Assembly (NCBI GenBank): GCA_029253325.1
Contig: JAQWZS010000237.1
Span: forward strand, 1 to 14,843
Direction: 5' to 3'
DNA from: Bacteroidia bacterium
GTDB taxonomy: Bacteria > Bacteroidota > Bacteroidia > NS11-12g > UBA9320
Length of the DNA: 14,843 nucleotides
Shown here: piece by piece, positions 7,278-14,292 of the stretch
Position numbering within the stretch: the stretch's first letter is position 1
Layout of the letters: every line of letters begins with the position of its first letter
Program-made: the position numbers and the translations under genes
Notes under the pieces: generated by a model
Told to the model about the DNA's origin: nothing
What the model saw: the letters and a program-made list of their open reading frames with translations, nothing else
Database searches by the model: none

Positions 7278-8129
7278 CTATAATTGGAATTTGTATCTAA
7301 ACTCTACATAATCCAAATTATCACTCGGTGTTGAAACAACATCTGTAATTTCAATCAAACCATATTTGTTTGAACTCTTTGCATGAATAATATACAAATC
7401 TCCAGTTGTTGCAGTAATTACTGATTGCTCAGCACCTGCATCATCCCAAGAAGCAACAATTTCTGCGTCATTGGTAATCGTACTCCACGCACTTGAACTT
7501 ACCTTTTTAAAGGTTGATCCATTTCTTGAAGTCCAACGAGCTGGCCAATTATTTGTCTCAGTATTTACAGTTGAGTCTTGAATATCTTTTCTTGAATTAG
7601 CATCACCAGAAGTCAATGGACCAGCAGCCATTTCATATGCTCCAGCAGCAGGACCCTGAAAATTGTAAACCTTGAAGGTATTTCCATCATTATCCTTCTC
7701 GTAAGTATCCAGATCGTTGCCTGAATCTCCAATATTGGCAATGGTTATCGACTTGCTAGTAGAATTACCATCTTTGTCCGCAACAATAAATGTGTAGATT
7801 TCTGTTCCAGCAGATGCAGCAGTAGTTCCATTGAATACAAATTCTGCTATTGTCTTGTCATTGTAAGCTGAATCTACTAGATCAACATCTGTTTGTCCAT
7901 CTAATGATTGAATTACTTTTAATGATTTAATGTTTTTAGTGTGGTTTGCTGTAACAGCAATCGCAAAATCAGTGTTTGCTGCTAAACTTGTGTTGGAGCT
8001 AATATAACTACCTCCTAGAAAATTTAATACAGGAGTTGGATCTGGTTCGTCTCCATCACTGCAATTAGTCAATAATAATGATCCAAATGCTAGCATCCCA
8101 ATCATTGATAAAAATTTAATGTTCTTCAT
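7278..8129 (-). CDS. Putative outer-membrane/surface lipoprotein of unknown function
   Basis: A 283-residue protein from the ATG at 8129; a TTG eight codons upstream lies inside the promoter-like box and is unlikely to be used. The N-terminus is a lipoprotein signal peptide with a hydrophobic core and the lipobox LLTNC (C23), followed by the acidic SDGDEPDP, as in surface-exposed bacteroidete lipoproteins. Residues about 35-130 look like an all-beta, Ig- or PKD-like domain ending in ADKDGNSTSKSITI. The C-terminal half (about 145-283) contains GAYEMAAG, SRKDIQDS, the GDLYIIHAKSSNKYGLIEIT strand pair and a final VEFRYKF, a pattern I associate with uncharacterised bacteroidete lipoproteins. It is a single gene with its own promoter-like box and terminator, divergent from the symporter. 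A binding or adhesive surface role is a guess; no catalytic motif is visible. Confidence 0.8.
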   Translation of the reverse strand: MKNIKFLSMIGMLAFGSLLLTNCSDGDEPDPTPVLNFLGGSYISSNTSLAANTDFAIAVTANHTKNIKSLKVIQSLDGQTDVDLVDSAYNDKTIAEFVFNGTTAASAGTEIYTFIVADKDGNSTSKSITIANIGDSGNDLDTYEKDNDGNTFKVYNFQGPAAGAYEMAAGPLTSGDANSRKDIQDSTVNTETNNWPARWTSRNGSTFKKVSSSAWSTITNDAEIVASWDDAGAEQSVITATTGDLYIIHAKSSNKYGLIEITDVVSTPSDNLDYVEFRYKFQL

Positions 8130-8150
8130 ATTATATTTATTTTGATGTTG

Positions 8151-8158
8151 CAAAGATA
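8151..8158 (-). promoter_or_regulatory. Probable -7 box of the lipoprotein gene
   Basis: On the minus strand the bases read TATCTTTG, a perfect match to the Bacteroidota -7 element TAnnTTTG, 21 bases before the ATG at 8129. No clear TTG upstream element is seen at the expected distance. Transcription would begin near 8145, leaving a leader of about 16 bases and excluding the upstream TTG start. Confidence 0.5.
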
Positions 8159-8246
8159 ATAATGAAAGATATAATGTTAATTAAATATTAAAACTATTTT
8201 TTACATTCTTGAATAAAAATTACAAAATTGTGTCATTGTATAACTT

Positions 8247-9989
8247 ATGGTATTGACAGGTTTCGATTTTTTCATCATTATTTTGTTTATTATTATAACA
8301 ATAGCTCTGGGTTGGTATGCCAAAAGCAATACAAATAATAGCATCGAGGGTTTCTTCTTAGGTGGAAAAAATCTGCCTTGGTACATTGCTGGCTTGAGTA
8401 TGGTAGCCACCACCTTTGCTGCAGATACTCCGCTAGCTGTCACTGAATTGGTGGCTAAAAATGGAATTTCTGGGAATTGGATCTGGTGGAATATGCTTCT
8501 CGGAGGCATGTTTACCGCTATTTTTTATGCTCAATTATGGCGAAGAAGTGGTGTAGTAACTGATGCAGAATTTATAACATTACGTTATGCTGGAAAACAA
8601 GCTAATTGGCTTAAAAAGTTCAAAGCAATATACTTGGGTGTAGGTATGAACGCAATCATACTGGCGTGGGTCAACCTTGCTCTTATGGCTATACTGGAAG
8701 TGTTTTTTGATCTTAAAGGCATTGAATTATTTGGTTTCACTGCATTAGCTATGCTCTTAGTCGCTGGATATTCAGCACTCAGTGGTTTGATGGGAGTTGC
8801 ACTCACAGATGCATTTCAATTTTTTGTAGCACTCATTGGATGTATTGTTCTTGCTATCTTAGTGGTCAATTCTGACCAAATTGGTGGAATAGCTGGTTTA
8901 AAAAATGCTCTCCCAAAACACAGTCTTTATATCCTTCCTAGTGTGGGTGATTCAACCGGGTCTAATGGTTTGTCCCTGGGGCTTGCTTCTTTTATAGCAA
9001 TTGCTGGAATGGTATGGTGGTCAAGTTGGTATCCAGGTGCTGAACCAGGTGGTGGAGGATATATCGCTCAACGAATGTTTAGCACAAAAAATGAAAAACA
9101 CTCATTTATGGCTACCTTCTTTTTTCAATTTGCTCACTATGGTATCCGTCCTTGGCCATGGATTATTGTCGCTTTGTGTTCGGTAGTACTCTACCCCGAT
9201 TTGGGAGTTGATGATAAAAAACTTGGCTTTGTTATGGCTATGAAGGAGTTTCTTCCTTCAGGTATGCGAGGACTCTTATTAGTCGCTTTTTTAGGAGCAT
9301 ACATGAGTACCGTATCCACCCACCTCAACTGGGGAGCTAGTTATGTCATAAACGATGTATGGAATCCATCAAAAAAAACCAGTAATATTATTCGGTTTAG
9401 CCGATGGGTAACATTTGGAATTATGATTCTTGCTTTGGGGGTAACTTCTCAAGTAAAATCAATCAGTGGTGTATGGGAATTCATTATGGAATGTGGTGCT
9501 GGACTTGGATTATTATTGATGGCCAGATGGTTTTGGTTTAGAGTCAACGCTTGGGCAGAAATTGCAGCTACTATTACTCCTTTCATCGTGTATGGTTTAC
9601 TCAAATTTGTTTTTGTTCACGATTATCCTGTATTGGGCGAATCACTCTCTTCCAACCCAACCTCATTTTTTATTACGGTTGGGGTAACTACGTGCTGTTG
9701 GATTATAGTAAGCCTACTTACAAAACCAGACCCTCAAGCTCACATACAAAACTTTAAAAACAAAATCTATCCACAAGGGTTTGAGCAGTTCAAAAAGACC
9801 ATACCTCACCTATTTTTAGCATGGCTTGGGGGAATCTTGACGGTATACTCCTTCCTCTTTATGGTAGGGAAAATTATCTTTCAGGAATGGGCGGAGTCTG
9901 GCTTACTATTGATCAGTTTGATTTTTGGTGTTTTTCTATTTTACATATCTGCTGTTAATGGAGGATTGCTTCATTCAAAAGAAAGCTAA
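8247..9989 (+). CDS. Sodium:solute symporter (SSS family), substrate unknown
   Basis: A 580-residue integral membrane protein with some 13-14 hydrophobic segments, starting with a membrane helix at about 7-23. Family marks: an SSS-like start ending GFFLGGKNLPWYIAGLSM (about 35-52), where FFLGGKNLPW is the classic post-helix-1 motif; IAQRMFSTKNEKHS (about 270-283), matching the QR-A-KN segment of the family; and GAYMSTVSTHLNWGAS (about 350-365), corresponding to the helix that holds the sodium-site Ser/Thr residues. The loop WYPGAEPGGGGY (about 262-273) is glycine-rich and unusual to my eye. Such carriers bring in sugars, sialic acid, amino acids or similar with sodium; no catabolic gene sits beside it to indicate the substrate. 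It is divergent from the lipoprotein gene and ends 13 bases from the stop of a convergent gene without a visible terminator. Confidence 0.88.
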   Translation: MVLTGFDFFIIILFIIITIALGWYAKSNTNNSIEGFFLGGKNLPWYIAGLSMVATTFAADTPLAVTELVAKNGISGNWIWWNMLLGGMFTAIFYAQLWRRSGVVTDAEFITLRYAGKQANWLKKFKAIYLGVGMNAIILAWVNLALMAILEVFFDLKGIELFGFTALAMLLVAGYSALSGLMGVALTDAFQFFVALIGCIVLAILVVNSDQIGGIAGLKNALPKHSLYILPSVGDSTGSNGLSLGLASFIAIAGMVWWSSWYPGAEPGGGGYIAQRMFSTKNEKHSFMATFFFQFAHYGIRPWPWIIVALCSVVLYPDLGVDDKKLGFVMAMKEFLPSGMRGLLLVAFLGAYMSTVSTHLNWGASYVINDVWNPSKKTSNIIRFSRWVTFGIMILALGVTSQVKSISGVWEFIMECGAGLGLLLMARWFWFRVNAWAEIAATITPFIVYGLLKFVFVHDYPVLGESLSSNPTSFFITVGVTTCCWIIVSLLTKPDPQAHIQNFKNKIYPQGFEQFKKTIPHLFLAWLGGILTVYSFLFMVGKIIFQEWAESGLLLISLIFGVFLFYISAVNGGLLHSKES

Positions 9990-10002
9990 TAATAAGTTAC
10001 CC

Positions 10003-10455
10003 CTACAAAATTTCATACCACCTGCTTGTACCACTATTCCATTGAAGTACTAAACTGGAATGAGCAGCAATCTCTGCACTAGCTCCCCATAGGAATGTTC
10101 CATTTATACTTTCATAACCACACGCACCACCACAACTAAAGTGAAGTCTGGTATTCGATCGGTTTACAATGTTCAATATCATCCCATGAGGAGGATCATC
10201 ATGTCCTGGTGTTCCATCATGAAGAAATATAGTCTTTGTAAGCCTATTCTCTTCATCGATTATGGTATAATCTTGATTGCCTGTAATGTAACCATTTGAG
10301 GCAGGCATAAATTCAACAGCACCTGACGAAAAAGCCAAGCCATCCCAACTAGCACCACCATCTATTTTGGTTAACAATTTGGTCTGAGAATAGCCAGAAA
10401 CAAAAAAAAGTACAACAGGTAGAAACGCCCATCGATATAGTTTTAAATTTTTCAT
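10003..10455 (-). CDS. Small secreted protein, paralogue of the upstream gene (unknown function)
   Basis: A 150-residue protein with a Sec signal peptide (hydrophobic residues about 9-22, probable cleavage near GYS-QT at 23-24). The mature part is a single module that is clearly related to the product of the gene just upstream: LLTKIDGGASW at 27-37, DYTIIDEEN at 62-70, HGMILNIVNRSN at 90-101, GYESINGT at 113-120 and QWNSGTSRWYEI at 138-149. These blocks resemble a beta-rich module found at the C-terminus of bacteroidete surface proteins and phage tail fibres, but here it stands alone. Two cysteines (C108, C112 in SCGGACGY) are absent from the paralogue. It follows that paralogue by 25 bases, so the two are probably co-transcribed. 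No lipobox, no catalytic motif; function not recognised. Confidence 0.78.
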   Translation of the reverse strand: MKNLKLYRWAFLPVVLFFVSGYSQTKLLTKIDGGASWDGLAFSSGAVEFMPASNGYITGNQDYTIIDEENRLTKTIFLHDGTPGHDDPPHGMILNIVNRSNTRLHFSCGGACGYESINGTFLWGASAEIAAHSSLVLQWNSGTSRWYEIL

Positions 10456-10480
10456 AAATTATAGATTAGTTGTTAATATT

Positions 10481-10915
10481 CTAAATTACCTCATACCACG
10501 CACTCGTGCCTGAATCCCACTGTATTTTAACACTCGAATTCGCAACTACACTTGTTACGTTTGAACCATTAATGCCCTCATACCCAGAAATGGACCCTGC
10601 AAAAGAAATAGCATTTGAAGCTCGATTAACTAATACCAAAATCTTCCCATGAATAGAGGAAGAATGCAACTCTATTTCTCTAGTTGTGCCTACTGAATTT
10701 TCGTTAACAACAGTATAGTCTTCGTCATCTATTATGTATGTAAAGTTCCCAGTAGAAGGTGTGAAGTTTAATGCTGCTTTAAGAACTGGAAGCGTTGAGA
10801 CATCTCCCCATTCTGCTCCACCATTCACTTTAGTCAAAACTTCTTGCTGTGCTTTAGCAGTAAGAGCACTAATCAACAAGAACAATACTAGAATTTTATT
10901 TTTATATTTTGTCAT
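10481..10915 (-). CDS. Small secreted protein, paralogue of the downstream gene (unknown function)
   Basis: A 144-residue protein with a Sec signal peptide (hydrophobic residues about 8-19, probable cleavage after LTAKA, residue 22). The mature part repeats the block order of its neighbour: VLTKVNGGAEWGDV at 26-39, DYTVVNEN at 66-73, HGKILVLVNRASN at 89-101, GYEGINGS at 111-118 and QWDSGTSAWYEVI at 132-144. The shared order with only moderate identity points to an old tandem duplication. It is first in a two-gene minus-strand unit with a promoter-like sequence immediately upstream. It has no cysteines. The GGAEWGDV segment also resembles linkers at the start of tail-fibre-like modules, yet no phage gene is nearby. 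Function not recognised. Confidence 0.78.
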   Translation of the reverse strand: MTKYKNKILVLFLLISALTAKAQQEVLTKVNGGAEWGDVSTLPVLKAALNFTPSTGNFTYIIDDEDYTVVNENSVGTTREIELHSSSIHGKILVLVNRASNAISFAGSISGYEGINGSNVTSVVANSSVKIQWDSGTSAWYEVI

Positions 10916-10923
10916 AGATGGTG

Positions 10924-10952
10924 CAAAGGAATTGAATCGGTTTTAAATCAAA
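10924..10952 (-). promoter_or_regulatory. Possible promoter of the secreted-protein pair
   Basis: On the minus strand, TTTG at 10952-10949, a 17-base spacer, then TTCCTTTG at 10931-10924, one base off TAnnTTTG. Transcription would begin within a few bases of the ATG at 10915, giving a very short or absent leader. Confidence 0.35.
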
Positions 10953-11083
10953 CTACTTGAAATATGATATAAGTCATAAAAGTATATGATATTTAACAAT
11001 TCTAAAATAATACAACTGGCACAACCTTTGCCATGATAGCTATTGCCTGCTATTAAGAAATTTTGCGTGCACAATACGACAAC

Positions 11084-13552
11084 ATGACATTTGACCATAG
11101 ATTTAAGCTAGACGGGGATTTATTAGGAGACGAGGACGGATCAGAAATCATATCCGTAATTGCTGATAGCGACTTTGAAGATGACAATTCTGGAGAGTAT
11201 CCAGAAAATCTGCCATTATTACCACTCCGAAATACCGTATTATTTCCCGGAGTAGTGTTTCCTGTAACGGTTGGGAGAGACAAATCCATCAAACTGATCC
11301 AAGATGCATACAAGGGAGATAAGATTATAGGCGTGGTTGCTCAAAAGGATCAAAAGATTGAAGATCCTACTTCACAAGACTTTTACACCAAAGGCACCTT
11401 GGCCCACATACTTAAGATGTTGAAAATGCCAGACGGTAATATCACAGTAATTATTCAAGGTAAACGAAAATTTACGCTAAAAAATATTACGGATGAAGAC
11501 CCCTATTTTAGAGGAGATATTGAGGCGTTTACAGATGGTAAAGCTGCCAAAGGAAAAGAGACCAATGCTACCGTAGATAGTATTCGTGAATTGGCTTCTA
11601 AAATTGTAGAAAATTCTCCAAACATTCCTACTGAGGCTAATTTTGCTTTAAAAAATATCAATTCACCTAACTTTTTGGTGAATTTCATTTCGTCTAACCT
11701 CAACGTTTCGGTAGATGAAAAACAAGAAATACTAGAGCTTTCCAATTTCAAGAAAAAGGCCAATCGCGTCTTATTTTTTTTAGATAAAGAGCTTCAAATG
11801 CTAGAGCTAAAAAATAAGATTCATACTAAGGTAAAAGTGGATTTGGATCAGCAACAAAAAGAATATTTCTTACAACAACAAATTCGAGCAATTCAAGAAG
11901 AACTTGGGCAAGATTCGCCAGACAAAGAGATTGAAGTTCTTCGTGCAAAGGGAAACAAAAAACAATGGAATGAAACTGTAGCCAAAGCATTCAATAAAGA
12001 ACTGGATCGTTTGATGAGAATGAATCCGGCCACTCCTGATTATTCTGTAAGCTTAAACTACGTGGAATTATTACTTGAATTGCCATGGTCAGAATTTTCA
12101 AAAGATAACTTTGATTTAAAACGAGCTCGCAAGGTATTGGATTCAGATCATTTCGGTCTTGAAAAAGTAAAAGAACGAATTCTTGAATACTTGGCTGTTC
12201 TAAAACTCAAAGGAGACATGAAATCTCCCATACTTTGTCTTTATGGCCCTCCAGGAGTAGGTAAGACTTCATTAGGGAAGTCGATTGCCAAGGCTATGGG
12301 TAGAGAATATGTGCGTATGAGTTTGGGTGGTCTAAATGATGAGTCTGAACTACGTGGTCATCGGAAAACATATATTGGTGCCATGCCTGGACGTATCATC
12401 CAGTCCCTTAAAAAAGCAGGTAAAAGCAATCCAATTTTTGTTTTAGACGAGATTGATAAAATAGGAAATGATTTTAGAGGAGACCCCTCTTCTGCATTAC
12501 TAGAAATATTGGACCCTGAGCAGAACAATGCTTTTCATGACAATTATGTCGACTTAGACTACGACTTGAGCAATGTATTATTCGTAGCTACTGCAAACCG
12601 ACTAGATACCATACAACCCGCATTAAGGGATCGAATGGAGATTATAGATATCACGGGATATACCGTTGAAGAAAAAATTGGGATTGCAAAAAAACATCTA
12701 CTCCCAAAGCAGAGGAAAGAACATGGTTTAAAATCCAAAGACCTTCGGATGTCTGATAAAGTCATCGAAAAAATAGTGGATGAGTACACGCGTGAAAGTG
12801 GTGTAAGAACATTGGATAAAAGACTGGCAAAAATATGCCGATGGCAAGCTAAGGAATTAGTATACGGCAATGAGCCTAAACCAACTATTAGTCTAATAGA
12901 TGCAGAGCAAATATTAGGCAAAGACAAAATAGAAAAAGACCTATACGAGACCAACGAAGTAGCTGGTGTAGTGACTGGATTAGCATGGACCAGTGTAGGT
13001 GGCGATATTTTATTTGTTGAGACTTCACTAACTAAAGGAAAAGGTAAAATTACATTGACCGGTCAATTGGGAGATGTAATGAAAGAAAGTGCTATTAATG
13101 CTAATACTTGGTTGAAGGCAAATGCTCAATCTTATGGTATAGACCATTTAATCTTTGACCAATATGACATTCACATTCATTTTCCGGCTGGTGCAGTCCC
13201 AAAAGATGGACCAAGTGCCGGAATTACTATTCTGACGGCATTGGCCTCTGTTCTTACCCAACGAAAAGTCAGAAATCGTTTAGCTATGACGGGTGAGATT
13301 ACGCTTCGAGGCAAGGTACTTCCAGTTGGTGGAATCAAAGAAAAAATTCTAGCGGCCAAACGTGCGGGGATAAAAGAAATCATCATGTCTAAGGCAAATA
13401 AAAAAGATATCGATGATATTAATCCATCCTACATATCCAATTTAAAATTTCATTTTGTAGATCAAATGAGTGAGGTATTAGAACATGCACTTACAAAACA
13501 AAAGGTGAAAAATCCAAAAACATGGGATATAGTGACTCCTAAAGAGAAATAA
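11084..13552 (+). CDS. lon: ATP-dependent protease Lon (La)
   Basis: Cytoplasmic AAA+ serine protease that unfolds and degrades misfolded and some regulatory proteins. It is 822 residues from the ATG at 11084; an in-frame TTG seven codons upstream is a less likely start. After an acidic N-terminal tail of about 40 residues, the LON substrate-binding domain begins at LPLLPLRNTVLFPG. The ATPase domain has Walker A GPPGVGKT (near 387), FVLDEIDKIG (Walker B) and the LRGHRKTYIGAMPGR segment. The protease domain shows PKDGPSAG with catalytic S711 and GGIKEK with K754, 43 residues apart as in E. coli Lon. All catalytic parts are intact. It is alone on its strand; its stop lies 11 bases from that of the convergent pseudouridine synthase gene. 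The 168-base gap upstream holds no gene and no clear heat-shock operator. Confidence 0.96.
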   Translation: MTFDHRFKLDGDLLGDEDGSEIISVIADSDFEDDNSGEYPENLPLLPLRNTVLFPGVVFPVTVGRDKSIKLIQDAYKGDKIIGVVAQKDQKIEDPTSQDFYTKGTLAHILKMLKMPDGNITVIIQGKRKFTLKNITDEDPYFRGDIEAFTDGKAAKGKETNATVDSIRELASKIVENSPNIPTEANFALKNINSPNFLVNFISSNLNVSVDEKQEILELSNFKKKANRVLFFLDKELQMLELKNKIHTKVKVDLDQQQKEYFLQQQIRAIQEELGQDSPDKEIEVLRAKGNKKQWNETVAKAFNKELDRLMRMNPATPDYSVSLNYVELLLELPWSEFSKDNFDLKRARKVLDSDHFGLEKVKERILEYLAVLKLKGDMKSPILCLYGPPGVGKTSLGKSIAKAMGREYVRMSLGGLNDESELRGHRKTYIGAMPGRIIQSLKKAGKSNPIFVLDEIDKIGNDFRGDPSSALLEILDPEQNNAFHDNYVDLDYDLSNVLFVATANRLDTIQPALRDRMEIIDITGYTVEEKIGIAKKHLLPKQRKEHGLKSKDLRMSDKVIEKIVDEYTRESGVRTLDKRLAKICRWQAKELVYGNEPKPTISLIDAEQILGKDKIEKDLYETNEVAGVVTGLAWTSVGGDILFVETSLTKGKGKITLTGQLGDVMKESAINANTWLKANAQSYGIDHLIFDQYDIHIHFPAGAVPKDGPSAGITILTALASVLTQRKVRNRLAMTGEITLRGKVLPVGGIKEKILAAKRAGIKEIIMSKANKKDIDDINPSYISNLKFHFVDQMSEVLEHALTKQKVKNPKTWDIVTPKEK

Positions 13553-13563
13553 TGCCCAAAAAG

Positions 13564-14292
13564 TCAATAATTCGGAGAATCAAATTTCTGTAATTGTGCA
13601 AGAAACACTCGGAAATCTTTCGGATAATCGGCCATTATATTCAATGTCGTTCCGTCCATATCCTGAAAACTTAACGAATAGGCATGCAGAGCAAATCGAC
13701 TAATCATGGGTTGTTCTTCACTCCCTTTCTTTAGGTTAAATTTCTTTTTAAAATTTGAAAGGAAAGGTAACTCACCACCATAAATCTCATCAGCAGCTAT
13801 TGGAGCATTTTGTGACGCTAAATGTATTCGAATCTGGTGCTGACGACCAGACACTGGACTACAAGCAATCAAAGTAAAATGCGTAAAATTTTCAAGCGTA
13901 TTAAATGTAGTTTTACTAGGTTTTCCCTTCTGCTTATTGACAGCACTCCTCCCACTTCGAGTAGTTACCAAAGGAAGATCTACTAAAAAATTATCAAATG
14001 TATGAATCCCATTTGAAATGGCATGATAGGTTTTCTTGACCTTTCTTTTTTCAAATGCCTGTGCAGCATGTGAATAGGCTTTTGCATGCTTAGACAATAG
14101 CAAAACTCCACTGGTTTCTTTATCCAATCTATGACATAGTTGCAACTGCTCATCATATTTTTTGGCTTGTTCGAAAACAGAATTAGCCAATCCAATACGT
14201 TCATGCAAACTACTCACTCCAGGTGGCTTGTTAATTGCCAAGTAATTGGAGTTTTCGAATACGATTTGATTCTTAAAATTGAATCTTTTCAC
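13564..14292 (-). CDS. RluA-family pseudouridine synthase
   Basis: Converts specific uridines in rRNA or tRNA to pseudouridine. The 242-residue protein starts directly with the catalytic domain: INKPPGV at 20-26, HRLDKETSGVLLLSK at 54-68 with D57 the catalytic aspartate, and SGRQHQIRIHLA, the usual RluA-family signature, in the second half. There is no N-terminal S4 domain, so it resembles the short RluA/RluC-like forms; which uridine it modifies cannot be told. I chose GTG at 14292 because it overlaps the hisS stop as GTGA, a classic coupling arrangement, and places the start just before the conserved domain. An alternative TTG at 14313 would add seven residues. It is second in a hisS-led transcript and converges with lon at an 11-base gap without a terminator. 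Confidence 0.88.
   Translation of the reverse strand: MKRFNFKNQIVFENSNYLAINKPPGVSSLHERIGLANSVFEQAKKYDEQLQLCHRLDKETSGVLLLSKHAKAYSHAAQAFEKRKVKKTYHAISNGIHTFDNFLVDLPLVTTRSGRSAVNKQKGKPSKTTFNTLENFTHFTLIACSPVSGRQHQIRIHLASQNAPIAADEIYGGELPFLSNFKKKFNLKKGSEEQPMISRFALHAYSLSFQDMDGTTLNIMADYPKDFRVFLAQLQKFDSPNY

Noticed and set aside
7043..7300. 85-codon plus-strand frame across the pfkA start and the terminator
   Set aside because: It runs through the 5' end of pfkA and a perfect terminator hairpin, and its product has no recognisable feature.
8130..8153. Lipoprotein start at the TTG at 8153
   Set aside because: This TTG overlaps the TATCTTTG promoter-like box, and the eight extra residues precede a complete signal peptide that begins at the ATG at 8129.
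8201..8509. 102-codon open frame antisense to the symporter start
   Set aside because: It covers the first membrane helices of a well-supported symporter. Its composition is that expected from the complement of a hydrophobic coding sequence.
10003..10915. Prophage remnant suggested by tail-fibre-like modules
   Set aside because: Both proteins carry their own Sec signal peptides, and no phage structural, integrase or lysis gene lies nearby.
11063..11083. Lon start at the TTG at 11063
   Set aside because: An ATG seven codons later fits better, and the extra residues are not part of the LON domain.
12559..12954. 131-codon open frame antisense to lon
   Set aside because: It lies wholly inside lon, whose catalytic sequence is intact, and its translation shows no recognisable domain. 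It is a shadow of the coding strand.
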